A stretch of 64,000 nucleotides of DNA from JACVSF01 sp036702855 (GCA_036702855.1 DATNQF010000099.1:1-64000), one strand, 5' to 3'. Positions 53,871 to 62,617 are shown, counted from the first letter of the stretch. The notes: generated by a model not told the origin, from the sequence alone. Translations and numbers: made by a program.

Positions 53871-56303
53871 GTGGTTGAGTTCCCTTGTCTGAAACCAATC
53901 TTTGACTGGTTCTCGAAGCAAGGGTGGAAGCCACTGCCATTCCAACAAAAGGCATGGGTAGCTTTTCTCTCAGGCAAAAGCGGGCTCATTCAAGTACCAA
54001 CCGGATCTGGAAAGACCTATGCAGCGGTGATGGCTGCGATCGCAGCCATGCTAGAGACACCAGAAACTGGGCTAAAACTGCTCTACATCACGCCCCTGCG
54101 GGCCTTGTCACGCGATATAGAACTGTCGATTAAACGCCCCATTGAGGAGATGGGCTGGGAGTTAACAGTAGAGTCGCGGACGGGAGATACCGGCTCTGCC
54201 CGTAAGGCAAAGCAGTTGAAGACAATGCCAGATATTCTCATCACCACACCAGAGTCTCTATCGGTAATGTTGTCTTACAAGGACAATGCACATCGATTTA
54301 AAGCTTTAGGCTGTGTGGTCCTAGATGAGTGGCATGAACTCATGAGTTCCAAGCGAGGCACACAGGTAGAGCTATGCTTGGCTTATTTGCGATCGCTTCG
54401 GCCTAATCTCCAAACTTGGGCACTCTCTGCTACGTTGGGGAACCTGAAGGAAGCGGCTCAAACTGCTGTGGGACTTCAAGAAGAGCCTATTATTATCCAA
54501 TCAGCCTTAAAGCGAGAAACAGTTATTCAAAGCATTTTGCCCCAGGCCGTAGATACCTTTCCGTGGGCAGGACACTTAGGGTTACGTATGCTTGAAACCC
54601 TAGTTGATAGCCTTGATATTGAAAAATCGACACTGATTTTTACTAATACCCGGAATCAGGCTGAGCGATGGTTTCAAGCTCTTTCCTTTTCGCTGCCAGA
54701 AAATACAGACAAAATTGCACTACACCACGGCTCTATTGACGTAGAAGCGCGCGAAGCTATCGAAGCAGGTGTTAAAAGCGGACACATTAAATGGGTTGTC
54801 TGCACGTCTTCCTTAGATTTAGGAGTAGACTTTCAGCCTGTCGAGCAGATTGTACAAATCGGCAGCCCCAAGAATTTGGCGCGGCTATTGCAACGGGCTG
54901 GGCGCTCTGCGCATATTCCCGAGGGCGAATCCAAAGTTCTTTTTCTGCCAACTCATGCCCTGGAGCTTATAGAAATCTCAGCATTTCGTCAGGGGTTAGC
55001 ATCAGGTGATATTGAGACTCGCCGTCCTCAGTACAAACCCTATGACGTGCTAGTACAGCATTTAGTCACACTGGCCTGCGGTGATGGCTTTGAAGCTGAG
55101 AGAATCCTCAAAAGCTTGCGCCAAACCGTAGCTTACTCTGAGTTGAGCGATGAAGAGTTTTATTGGACTCTCGACTTTATTGAGAAGGGAGGAAAGTGTT
55201 TGAGTGCCTATCCTGCCTATAAAAAAGTTGTGATAGAAAACGGGGTGTGTAGCATAGCTGATGACAAAATTGCTCGGATGCATCGAATGAACATCGGCAC
55301 GATTACTTCAAATGCTACCGTCAGGATTGTCTATACCAACCGTGGGGAGATTGGCACTGTTGAGGAGAACTTTGTATCCAAGCTTAAGAAGGGAGATGTC
55401 TTTTTCTTTGCTGGACGTCAGCTAGAGTTCTTTCAAATGAAAGACATGGTGGTCTACGTAAAGAATACACAGCGAAAATCCACGGTTACGCCTACATGGA
55501 CTGGAGGACAACTCGCTATCTCTAACACTCTGAGTAACTACTTGAGGCAAGAAATTGAGGCGATTTCCCAGCAGAAAAAGTCTAATCAAGAACTAGATTG
55601 CATTGAGCCGATTCTGGCGACTCAGAGACGAGTTTCTCAGTTACCTAATGGAGATGAACTGCTCATTGAGTCCTGTAAAACGCGGGAAGGCCAGCATCTC
55701 TATGTGTTTCCCTTTGAAGGTCGATTTGTGCATGAAGGATTAGGCTTTTTGTGGGGCTATCGATTTGCTAAACAAACGCAGGCAACCCTCACAATTTCAG
55801 TTAATGACTACGGATTCGAGATCTTGGGCCCCAAGGACTATCCCTACAAAGATCTTTTTTCTAAAGATTTCTTTAGCCTGGAGAACCTGGAGAACGATAT
55901 CAAGGCTAGTCTCAATATCTCAGAACTCACTCAGCGCCAGTTTCGAGGGATAGCCCAAATAGCGGGATTAGTCTTCAGAGGTTATCCTGGCTCCCGCAAA
56001 ACCGCTAGCCAGCTTCAGGTCAGTGCCTCTCTGATGTACGACGTGTTTAGTAAATATGAGCCAGACAATTTGCTGCTAAAGCAGGCAGAGCGTGAGGTGT
56101 TGCGGGATCAGCTAGAAAGCCATCGGTTGGCAAGAACATTAACTCGCTTAAATGATTTGTCAGTGGTCTGGAAGGACACAAAGCGGCCCTCTCCCTTTGC
56201 ATTTCCCCTGCTTGTAGAGCGGCTTAGCTCCCGTATGTCAAACGAGTCGCTGCTGGAACGAATCGAACGCATGAAGCAGCAGTGGTCAAAGGCAAGAGCC
56301 TAG
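53871..56303 (+). CDS. Lhr-like DEXH helicase (ligase-associated type)
   Basis: Superfamily 2 helicase of 810 residues, most like the ligase-associated DNA damage response DEXH helicases (Lhr branch). Motifs are intact: Q-like F-Q-Q-K-A-W, Walker A P-T-G-S-G-K-T, D-E-W-H, S-A-T-L, T-N-T-R-N-Q-A-E, L-D-L-G-V-D-F and Q-R-A-G-R-S. The C-terminal Lhr-type core covers about 480-800. In other bacteria this family sits with an ATP-dependent DNA ligase, a metallophosphatase and an exonuclease. None of these is adjacent here, so it is an orphan. It starts at a GTG. A DNA repair role is inferred from family. Confidence 0.85.
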   Translation: MVEFPCLKPIFDWFSKQGWKPLPFQQKAWVAFLSGKSGLIQVPTGSGKTYAAVMAAIAAMLETPETGLKLLYITPLRALSRDIELSIKRPIEEMGWELTVESRTGDTGSARKAKQLKTMPDILITTPESLSVMLSYKDNAHRFKALGCVVLDEWHELMSSKRGTQVELCLAYLRSLRPNLQTWALSATLGNLKEAAQTAVGLQEEPIIIQSALKRETVIQSILPQAVDTFPWAGHLGLRMLETLVDSLDIEKSTLIFTNTRNQAERWFQALSFSLPENTDKIALHHGSIDVEAREAIEAGVKSGHIKWVVCTSSLDLGVDFQPVEQIVQIGSPKNLARLLQRAGRSAHIPEGESKVLFLPTHALELIEISAFRQGLASGDIETRRPQYKPYDVLVQHLVTLACGDGFEAERILKSLRQTVAYSELSDEEFYWTLDFIEKGGKCLSAYPAYKKVVIENGVCSIADDKIARMHRMNIGTITSNATVRIVYTNRGEIGTVEENFVSKLKKGDVFFFAGRQLEFFQMKDMVVYVKNTQRKSTVTPTWTGGQLAISNTLSNYLRQEIEAISQQKKSNQELDCIEPILATQRRVSQLPNGDELLIESCKTREGQHLYVFPFEGRFVHEGLGFLWGYRFAKQTQATLTISVNDYGFEILGPKDYPYKDLFSKDFFSLENLENDIKASLNISELTQRQFRGIAQIAGLVFRGYPGSRKTASQLQVSASLMYDVFSKYEPDNLLLKQAEREVLRDQLESHRLARTLTRLNDLSVVWKDTKRPSPFAFPLLVERLSSRMSNESLLERIERMKQQWSKARA

Positions 56304-56448
56304 GGTCGTCGCTTATCCACGTAAAACAAATGGGAGCAGTGATTTTTGGAAATCTGATTAGAGCATCCACAAGTTTCCGTGAAAACGCAGGCAAACTTTT
56401 TCAATCATCCGGGCTTGCTAAAGAGGGGTGCATGATTAATGAAGTTGT

Positions 56449-58752
56449 ATGGTTTCTGCTGCCGGGATTGTCCTTTGCCTTGCTTACTGTCTGGGGCTCT
56501 TTGTTGTAAGTTTGCTAGTTCGGCACTTGGGCCTCGACCCGCTTCGAGGTTCTCTGACCAGCGGGGTCGGCTTGTTGAGTTTATCTATGCTGGCAGGGGT
56601 TGTTATGCCGCATCAGTGGCAGCTGGGGCTGAGAAAGCCAATTTGGCTCCTAGCTGGTCTGCTGGCGCTCCTGGCAAGCTTCAATTATTGCTGGCAATGG
56701 CCGACCCCTGCTGCCAACGACATCAGTCATTTGCTGGAACGGGGAGATCAAGCAGGCAAGGAGCAGGTTATTTGGGGCAAGGTTCAGGACGTGCCAAGCT
56801 TGGCCCGGAGCGGTCGGGGTCGCTTTTGGCTCAAAGCAGATCAGGTGCGATCGCTAGATTCGCAGGGCAAGCCATTTGGCGAACCTAAAACGGTTAGTGG
56901 TCGAGTGTATGTGACCGCAGAATGGGACAGAACCGAGTCGCTTTATCCGGGGCAGCGGGTTGAAATCAAGGGAAAACTATATGCCCCAAGCCCACCGAAA
57001 AATCCTAACGGATTCGACTTTAAGGCTTACTTAGCAGACAACAATGGCTTTGCCGGCTTCGCAGCCAGCCGCATCAAACCCCAAGACAAAACTCCACCTC
57101 CGCGATGGCGGCTTTGGCAGTTGCGCAAGCGAATCGCCAAGGCTCAAGAAGAGGGTTTAGGCACTCCAGCAGGCCCTTTGGTGAGCGCAATGGCTTTGGG
57201 GCGTCGCGCCGTGAGCGTGCCCTACGACATTCAAGATGCTTTTATGCGCGCTGGCTTGGCGCATGTCCTCGCTGCTTCGGGGTTTCAAGTGTCTTTGATG
57301 CTGGGAATTTTGATGACTGGACTAAAGGGCCAGTCGGCCTTAGTAAAGGTGCTAGCAGGTACCCTCTCACTGCTTCTGTTTGTCGGGCTGGCTGGAGCAG
57401 ATCCTAGCGTAATGCGCGCTACTCTGATGGGCGGGGGCGTCTTGGTCGGGTTAGCGCTGGAGCGCAAAGTCAAACCGTTGGGCTGTTTACTGCTGGCGGT
57501 CACCCTCTTGCTGATCTGGCAACCATTGTGGATTGACAGCATAGGGTTTCGCCTGAGCGTCATGGCGACATTTGGTCTGATGGTTACAGCAACACCGCTA
57601 ACAAATCGGCTGGAATGGCTACCGAGTGCCCTGGCTGCTTTAGTAGCTGTGCCGATTGCAGCCTACATCTGGACTATCCCGCTTCAGTTGTACTATTTCA
57701 ATACCCTCTCGGTTTACAGCATTCTGCTCAATATTATTACTACGCCGCTGGTCACAGTGCTGAGCTTGGGTGGTATGGCCAGTGCAGCAGTAGCGGCAGT
57801 CGTTCCTGGGCTAGGGGCGATGCTGTCATCCTTCTTGTACTTTCCCACTCATCTTCTTATCTGGCTGGTCAACTGGGAAATTCAGCTACCCGCTAACTCG
57901 ATTGCGACCGGCCACATTTCCTTGGGACAAATGCTGGGTCTGTATGGTCTGATTGTGTTGGCGTGGTTGCAGCCCTGGTTGCGGCAGCGGCGCTGGGTGG
58001 CAGGGGTGCTCGCCTGCGCCTTGGCTTTTGGCCCTCTCTGGTATCACGCCAGCACAGCCTTCCAAATTACAGTTTTAGCGGCTGGAAACGAGCCTATCCT
58101 GGTAGCTCAGGATCATCGCGATACGCTGCTAATTAACAGTGGCGAACCCAAGACGGCATTTTACACAGTGGTGCCCTTCCTGCGGCAGGCTGGGATAAAT
58201 CGTTTGGACTGGGCGATCTCACTTCCCAGCAATACTCCTGAAGCTTGGGAAACGGTCTTACAAAGAACTCCAATTGAGATCCTTTTCAGCTTGGCTCAAG
58301 CAAGTCCTAGCGAAAATGGAATTAAAGCGGTTGAGCCTTTAACTGCTGGGAAAAGTGTGAAGGTGAGCAACGGCACCCTACAACGCCTGGGTGTGAATAA
58401 CCCGATTCTACGGTTAACGTTGGCAGAAGAACATTCCTGGTTGATGCTGCCGAGATTAACGCTTGATCTTCAAAGATTTGTTGCCCAGAGTGGACCTGCC
58501 CTAGCCAGCGAGGTGCTGTGGTGGGATGGCAGTAAGTTAGCAGATGAGTTGTTGGCGGCAGTGAAGCCAAAGGTTGCGATCGCATCCGCTACTCAACTAA
58601 ACCCCAAAACAGAGGCTCAACTTGTAGAACAAGGCATTCAGATATTTGTAACGGAACGAGATGGAGCTGTGACCTGGACCCAGAAAGGCGGATTTCAGGC
58701 CTATTTGCACAGTAATCATCGTCGACAAGCAGATTTAGACAGCGCAGGATAA
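56449..58752 (+). CDS. comEC: ComEC/Rec2 family DNA uptake channel
   Basis: ComEC of 767 residues, the inner-membrane channel for transforming single-stranded DNA. An N-terminal hydrophobic part and an OB-like domain (about 95-190) lead to the competence domain (about 240-500), with about ten helices and A-H-V-L-A-A-S-G-F-Q-V, the hallmark H-x-x-x-x-S-G-x-[H/Q] motif with Gln. The C-terminal beta-lactamase-like domain (about 545-760) has no H-x-H-x-D-H motif, so it is unlikely to be a nuclease. ATG start. The helicase lies 145 bp upstream on the same strand. Confidence 0.92.
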   Translation: MVSAAGIVLCLAYCLGLFVVSLLVRHLGLDPLRGSLTSGVGLLSLSMLAGVVMPHQWQLGLRKPIWLLAGLLALLASFNYCWQWPTPAANDISHLLERGDQAGKEQVIWGKVQDVPSLARSGRGRFWLKADQVRSLDSQGKPFGEPKTVSGRVYVTAEWDRTESLYPGQRVEIKGKLYAPSPPKNPNGFDFKAYLADNNGFAGFAASRIKPQDKTPPPRWRLWQLRKRIAKAQEEGLGTPAGPLVSAMALGRRAVSVPYDIQDAFMRAGLAHVLAASGFQVSLMLGILMTGLKGQSALVKVLAGTLSLLLFVGLAGADPSVMRATLMGGGVLVGLALERKVKPLGCLLLAVTLLLIWQPLWIDSIGFRLSVMATFGLMVTATPLTNRLEWLPSALAALVAVPIAAYIWTIPLQLYYFNTLSVYSILLNIITTPLVTVLSLGGMASAAVAAVVPGLGAMLSSFLYFPTHLLIWLVNWEIQLPANSIATGHISLGQMLGLYGLIVLAWLQPWLRQRRWVAGVLACALAFGPLWYHASTAFQITVLAAGNEPILVAQDHRDTLLINSGEPKTAFYTVVPFLRQAGINRLDWAISLPSNTPEAWETVLQRTPIEILFSLAQASPSENGIKAVEPLTAGKSVKVSNGTLQRLGVNNPILRLTLAEEHSWLMLPRLTLDLQRFVAQSGPALASEVLWWDGSKLADELLAAVKPKVAIASATQLNPKTEAQLVEQGIQIFVTERDGAVTWTQKGGFQAYLHSNHRRQADLDSAG

Positions 58753-58797
58753 CCCCGAATTATTCAAACAGAGGTAAAATAGCTTAGCTTGACACTT

Positions 58798-58884
58798 GGA
58801 GAGGTGGCAGAGCGGTTGAATGCGGCAGACTCGAAATCTGTTTTAGGGTCAAACCTAACGAGGGTTCGAATCCCTCCCTCTCCG
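58798..58884 (+). tRNA. tRNA-Ser (anticodon CGA)
   Basis: 87-nt cloverleaf. Acceptor stem GGAGAGG/CCTCTCC with discriminator G. The D arm is T-G-G-C-A-G-A-G-C-G-G-T-T-G-A-A. The anticodon stem CAGA/TCTG closes the loop CTCGAAA, giving CGA. A long variable arm and the T arm G-G-G-T-T-C-G-A-A-T-C-C-C follow. CCA is not encoded. Its 3' half is the probable attachment site of the element that follows. Confidence 0.96.
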
Positions 58885-59007
58885 TTGAATTTCAGGGCTT
58901 TCGGCTCTTTGAAGGTGGCTTGACTGAGAACAGCTAAAGCAGTTTTTTGCAGCTAAAGTGACCTGTTTGCGTGGGAAATTAGATCAAAACTAGATCAGTT
59001 TTCCGTG

Positions 59008-60096
59008 ATGGAGCGCATAGATCAAGCTATCGGGCGAGCTAATCAGGGACTCAGCCGGATTCAGATTGTCCGTCGAGGTCGTAAACTTTCTCTGCGTGGA
59101 TCTCTGCCGAAGAAACCAGGGGACGGAAGAGGCAACCAACAGACCACGATTGCGCTGGGGATATTTGCCAGTCCTGATGGCATTAAGGTGGCGATGGCCA
59201 AAGCTCAGCGCCTGGAATCTGACCTCAATATGGAGCGATTCAGCTGGGCTGATTGGGAAGGGGGGCAAGGAGATGGCCAAGGTAAGACTGCTGCTGACTG
59301 GGCGAAGGAGTTTGGAGCCATAAAAGCGGGTACCATCAAGCCCAGTTCCTACAATGCCAATTACAAAGAACCTCTCGACTCTTTACCAGCTAAGCCTTTA
59401 ACGACTGACTTATTGTTAACTCACGTTCTTAGTCGTAGTAAGCCAAACACTTGGGCTAGAAAGAACGATTGTATGGTGTTCAAGCAGTTAGCCAAATTTG
59501 CTGGCTTGGATTTGGACTTCAGCAACGTTAGAGGGAATTACAAGCCCAGCCCAATGAGCGCTGATGATATTCCATCTGATGAAGAGATAGAGGATATTTG
59601 GGCCGCAATTTCAAATCCTGGCTGGCAGTGGGTCTATGGTATGCTCGCCACCTATGGACTACGTCCTCACGAGGTCTTCAAGATTGCGGATCATCAGGGA
59701 ATTAGCTCGCCGACGGGAAAGATAACGGTCCTAGATGACAGCAAGACAGGTCGCCGTGATGTGTGGCCGTTGCCGGACAAATGGCGGCATCAATTTGGGT
59801 TAGCAAATGTAGTCATGCCCCAGATTCGAATTGAGGGGCGTGATAACCAAGAGTTGGGAGAAAGAATAGGGGCGAACCTGTGCAATCCTAAGAACCGTAG
59901 GATTCCACACACACCCTATGCCCTTCGTCATGCTTGGGCAATTCGCTCAGCGGTGATGGGAATTCCTGATAGTATTGCGGCTCGATGGATGGGGCATAGC
60001 GTGGCGGTTCATGCGGAAACCTACCACGCGGCGATTAATCAACTCCAACATGAAGCTATCTGGAAACGAGCTAATCAATTGGGCAATTCGATATAG
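59008..60096 (+). CDS. int: Tyrosine site-specific integrase
   Basis: Tyrosine recombinase of 362 residues, 123 bp downstream of tRNA-Ser on the same strand. The catalytic residues can be assigned: first Arg in Y-G-L-R-P-H-E-V, Lys around the K-T-G-R turn, the His-x-x-Arg-like box as L-R-H-A-W-A, His in M-G-H-S and Tyr in E-T-Y-H. The N-terminal part (1-150) is the arm-binding and core-binding region. Integrases of this form often use tRNA genes as target. GTG 59005 is one codon upstream. Its end overlaps the convergent HTH gene by 22 bp. Confidence 0.9.
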   Translation: MERIDQAIGRANQGLSRIQIVRRGRKLSLRGSLPKKPGDGRGNQQTTIALGIFASPDGIKVAMAKAQRLESDLNMERFSWADWEGGQGDGQGKTAADWAKEFGAIKAGTIKPSSYNANYKEPLDSLPAKPLTTDLLLTHVLSRSKPNTWARKNDCMVFKQLAKFAGLDLDFSNVRGNYKPSPMSADDIPSDEEIEDIWAAISNPGWQWVYGMLATYGLRPHEVFKIADHQGISSPTGKITVLDDSKTGRRDVWPLPDKWRHQFGLANVVMPQIRIEGRDNQELGERIGANLCNPKNRRIPHTPYALRHAWAIRSAVMGIPDSIAARWMGHSVAVHAETYHAAINQLQHEAIWKRANQLGNSI

Positions 60097-60413
60097 GGCC
60101 GTAGCTCAGGCGGCTGAAAAATAACTGCTTCAAACTCCACTGGATTAATCTGCCAGTGCTGACCATTCTTGCGGTAATGAGTACCCCAAACGAGGTCGTA
60201 CTTGAGTTTGTTGATTCTGGCATACTCAGCTCGGTTTATCTCGCTGTTGATACGCGATCGGCTGACACCCATAAGTTGGGCTGCCTGCTGGGGAGATATC
60301 CAAGGGGATGTAGGAAGGCCTAGCGCGCGGTGGGTTTGTACTAGCCTTTGGACTTGTGCCTTGAGGGCTTCCACTTCCGATTTCAAATCTCTCGCCACTA
60401 TGCTGCCCTCCAT
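60075..60413 (-). CDS. Small HTH protein, candidate excisionase
   Basis: Protein of 112 residues. An N-terminal coiled coil (about 8-28) is followed by a helix-turn-helix (I-S-P-Q-Q-A-A-Q-L-M-G-V-S-R-S-R-I-N, about 38-56), then a short basic and aromatic region (H-Y-R-K-N-G-Q-H-W). Its gene is the last of the leftward operon and overlaps the end of int tail to tail. Size, HTH and place fit a recombination directionality factor, which is inference. I do not recognise a named family. Confidence 0.7.
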   Translation of the reverse strand: MEGSIVARDLKSEVEALKAQVQRLVQTHRALGLPTSPWISPQQAAQLMGVSRSRINSEINRAEYARINKLKYDLVWGTHYRKNGQHWQINPVEFEAVIFQPPELRPYIELPN

Positions 60414-60477
60414 TGTTTTTTATCCATAGTCAGAATCAGCAACCTTTGAGTTCGTGAAATTAGTTCTAGGACTGAGT

Positions 60478-61188
60478 TCATGAACGCTCCTTTACCTGTA
60501 GAAACTCGACAATCTCTTTGATGGGCCTGCGTTGGTCGAGTAACTGATTGACTCGATGCAGCTTGCCGCTGGGGATGTAGCGCTTGTACCGTTTCCCTTC
60601 CTCCAGCCAGCAGTAAAAATAGGATGTGCTGGGGGTTTTGCGCTTCTTGTTGCCCTGGCGTTCCTCAATCCAGCCAGAGGCATGGCCCTTCTGACTGTGG
60701 CGACGGTTGGGATGGGCAATCCGCTCTAAATGCTCCGGTGGCAAGGGCACCTCGATCCGGCCTTCCCCAGTGAGTTTGGGCAGCTCTACCCGCACCCGTG
60801 CCTGAGTCAGCCTGACTACCTTGCCGCTCTGCCCGATCCACTGCTTGGACTGGTGGGGCTGTACGGCTTTGACTCTGACCCAATCCCCGACCTGAAACGA
60901 GTGTTCTGGGGATGAAGTAGGGGTGTAAATCTTTTGGCAGCAGGCTTTGTCGATCCGCACTTCACCCCAGTCAGGACGACCATTGGGCACAACCGTAAGG
61001 CTCTGGGCGTTAACTCGAACCACACGCGCTTCCTGGCCGTTGTAGTAGCCGTTGAGACTGTGCTCAATCCGCACCCGATCCCCCTTCTGAAACAACTGCT
61101 CAGGCTGTTCTGGGGATGATGGGCTGTTGAGAGGATAGGGCTGTACCTCTGCCAGCATGGAGAGCTGCTGGCCCGTCAACTGTGACAT
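60478..61188 (-). CDS. KOW-like domain protein of the mobile element
   Basis: Protein of 236 residues. Two SH3/KOW-like modules follow one another (Q-K-G-D-R-V-R-I, with N-G-Q-E-A-R-V-V-R-V; and Q-V-G-D-W-V-R-V, with G-Q-S-G-K-V-V-R-L). Then comes a region with S-G-W-I-E-E-R and Y-F-Y-C-W-L-E-E-G-K-R-Y-K-R-Y-I-P, which I have seen in other cyanobacterial mobile-element proteins without a known role. It may bind nucleic acid. Its start overlaps the HNH gene by 13 bp. Confidence 0.7.
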   Translation of the reverse strand: MSQLTGQQLSMLAEVQPYPLNSPSSPEQPEQLFQKGDRVRIEHSLNGYYNGQEARVVRVNAQSLTVVPNGRPDWGEVRIDKACCQKIYTPTSSPEHSFQVGDWVRVKAVQPHQSKQWIGQSGKVVRLTQARVRVELPKLTGEGRIEVPLPPEHLERIAHPNRRHSQKGHASGWIEERQGNKKRKTPSTSYFYCWLEEGKRYKRYIPSGKLHRVNQLLDQRRPIKEIVEFLQVKERS

Positions 61189-61523
61189 GACACCACCTCC
61201 TCAATCACGAGCTGGCCAAACCACTCCTGCAAAAGCGATCGCTGTCGTGCTCGGAACTGACGGTCATAGCGGAGGTGGCACCCGGTACAGAGAGCCTTGA
61301 GATTGTCCCCAGAACAGTTAGCCGGGTTTTGGTCTAGGTGGGCCACAGTCAGCAGGTACTGGCGGGATTTGGCTTTGCCAATACGCGATCGCAACTGCTC
61401 TGGGGATTCCTCTGGTCGCTGGCACTGGCGGCTACAGTCTTGGCAGCACCAATCAGCCTTGACTTTGACCTCAAGTGCGATCGCCTCCCAGTCATCTGGG
61501 TATCTGGCTCTAATCATGGGCAT
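61176..61523 (-). CDS. HNH nuclease-like protein
   Basis: Protein of 115 residues with zinc-cysteine pairs (C-C-Q-D-C and C-T-G-C-H). The HNH core is V-A-H-L-D-Q-N-P-A-N-C-S-G-D-N-L-K-A-L-C-T-G-C-H. It fits the small HNH endonuclease type in phages and mobile elements. ATG 61523 or 61517 are both possible. It overlaps the Rep-like gene (10 bp) upstream and the KOW-like gene downstream, suggesting translational coupling. Confidence 0.8.
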   Translation of the reverse strand: MPMIRARYPDDWEAIALEVKVKADWCCQDCSRQCQRPEESPEQLRSRIGKAKSRQYLLTVAHLDQNPANCSGDNLKALCTGCHLRYDRQFRARQRSLLQEWFGQLVIEEVVSCHS

Positions 61524-62554
61524 TGGGTTTTCTCCTGAGGGCCATCTGGCCCGATCTCAAAGCCCCATTGGGGGTTGTCCTGAATTGCTTTACGAATGCC
61601 TTTTTGATGAGCTGAGGTTGGCCAAAGCTGGCGAAGACGCTTTAGCCGCTCCTGGGGAGTTTCATAAAAGGCGTCTGGTAGTGGGAATGGAGGAGGTTGC
61701 CCGCTGTGAGCTGTAGTGGCCTTCTGTAGCCCGTTAAGCCAGCCCTGATACTCGGTATATAGTTGTGCTCTCTGTTTCCGTATCCAGCCTTCAGCAGCGC
61801 ACCTAGGGGATGCTGGTTGGTTGGGCAACTTGGGAATTTTGTAAGTAACAACCCAATCAAAAAATTCAGCGTCGGCCTCGGCGGAACATGGGGTCTTCTC
61901 CGGGGTATCCCCTGCTTGAGTAGAGCCAGTCAGAGCGTCATTTACGGAGGCAGGGGTTTGAAGGGGTGGTTTGGATTCCTGGTTAGTCTCCAGAGTGTCT
62001 GTGGAAAACTCGCTGCTTTCTCTCTCTCTTTCTTTTAAATAAGTCTGATTAGTATGAATAGTATGAGGCGATCCAGAGCCCTTGTCCTGTAAGGGTTCTA
62101 GGCCACAAGTGTTGTCTGTACGCAACAAGTGTTGCGTGGCGATCATGTCTGTTGCGTCAGGATCATGCATGTTGTCTGTAGACAACACTGTTGCGTCAGA
62201 ACAACACCCCTCACTTTCTGGTTCTGGCACGGGGTCAAGAGGCTGTTTCTCTGTGCTTCGGCTCTTAATCCGTACCCCTACCCTCAGTAGATCCAGATCG
62301 ATATATCCCTCGTCGTCCAGTGACTTTAGGGCTCGGCTCACTGTGCCAGGGTCATAACCCAGTGTTCTGGCAATCTCTCGTACCTTCAGATCTAGGTAGC
62401 GATCGCCAAACGGATCGAGGGTGCGGAGATAGTACAACACATCCTTTTGGGCAGGCTTTAGCTTTCTAACGGCTTGAACCCACTCATCATTTGTTAGTCG
62501 GTAGTGCAAAGACTTTGACCGCTCTGCTGGATTGCTTAGAGGGTTATCTGCCAT
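61514..62554 (-). CDS. Winged-helix, Rep-like protein
   Basis: Protein of 346 residues that I cannot name. The N-terminal part (about 15-105) is a winged helix: L-T-N-D-E-W-V-Q-A-V-R-K-L, L-x-V-R-E-I-A-R-T-L-G-Y-D-P-G-T-V-S-R-A-L-K-S-L and G-Y-I-D-L. Such domains are common in plasmid and phage replication initiators. The middle is low-complexity and contains a cluster of DNA repeats (62110-62200). The C-terminus (about 225-346) is helical. Role in replication is inference from domain, position and the nearby plus-strand terminator. Confidence 0.7.
   Translation of the reverse strand: MADNPLSNPAERSKSLHYRLTNDEWVQAVRKLKPAQKDVLYYLRTLDPFGDRYLDLKVREIARTLGYDPGTVSRALKSLDDEGYIDLDLLRVGVRIKSRSTEKQPLDPVPEPESEGCCSDATVLSTDNMHDPDATDMIATQHLLRTDNTCGLEPLQDKGSGSPHTIHTNQTYLKERERESSEFSTDTLETNQESKPPLQTPASVNDALTGSTQAGDTPEKTPCSAEADAEFFDWVVTYKIPKLPNQPASPRCAAEGWIRKQRAQLYTEYQGWLNGLQKATTAHSGQPPPFPLPDAFYETPQERLKRLRQLWPTSAHQKGIRKAIQDNPQWGFEIGPDGPQEKTQCP
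62110..62200. repeat. Repeat cluster inside the Rep-like gene (iteron candidate)
   Basis: TGTTGTCTGTA occurs at 62110-62120 and 62170-62180, exactly 60 bp apart. TGTTGCGT occurs at 62130, 62150 and 62189. Complementary forms (ACGCAACA, AGACAACA) lie between them, giving local palindromes. In protein terms this is a repeated S-T-D-N / R-T-D-N pattern. It could be an origin iteron array or a protein-level repeat. Confidence 0.5.
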
Positions 62555-62579
62555 GATTGAGAAATAAGAATGTTGAATT

Positions 62580-62617
62580 AGCCCCGGTTCTGCGTTGACA
62601 GTTCGGGGCTTTTTTTA
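62580..62617 (+). terminator. Plus-strand terminator in a minus-strand operon
   Basis: AGCCCCG (62580-62586) pairs with CGGGGCT (62604-62610), followed by T7 (62611-62617). It is a good rho-independent terminator only for rightward transcription, while all genes here run leftward. It lies 26 bp upstream of the Rep-like start codon. Confidence 0.7.

Noticed and set aside
56439..56888. Alternative plus-strand frame at the comEC start
   Set aside because: Overlaps comEC in another frame; its residues show no hydrophobic pattern or motif.
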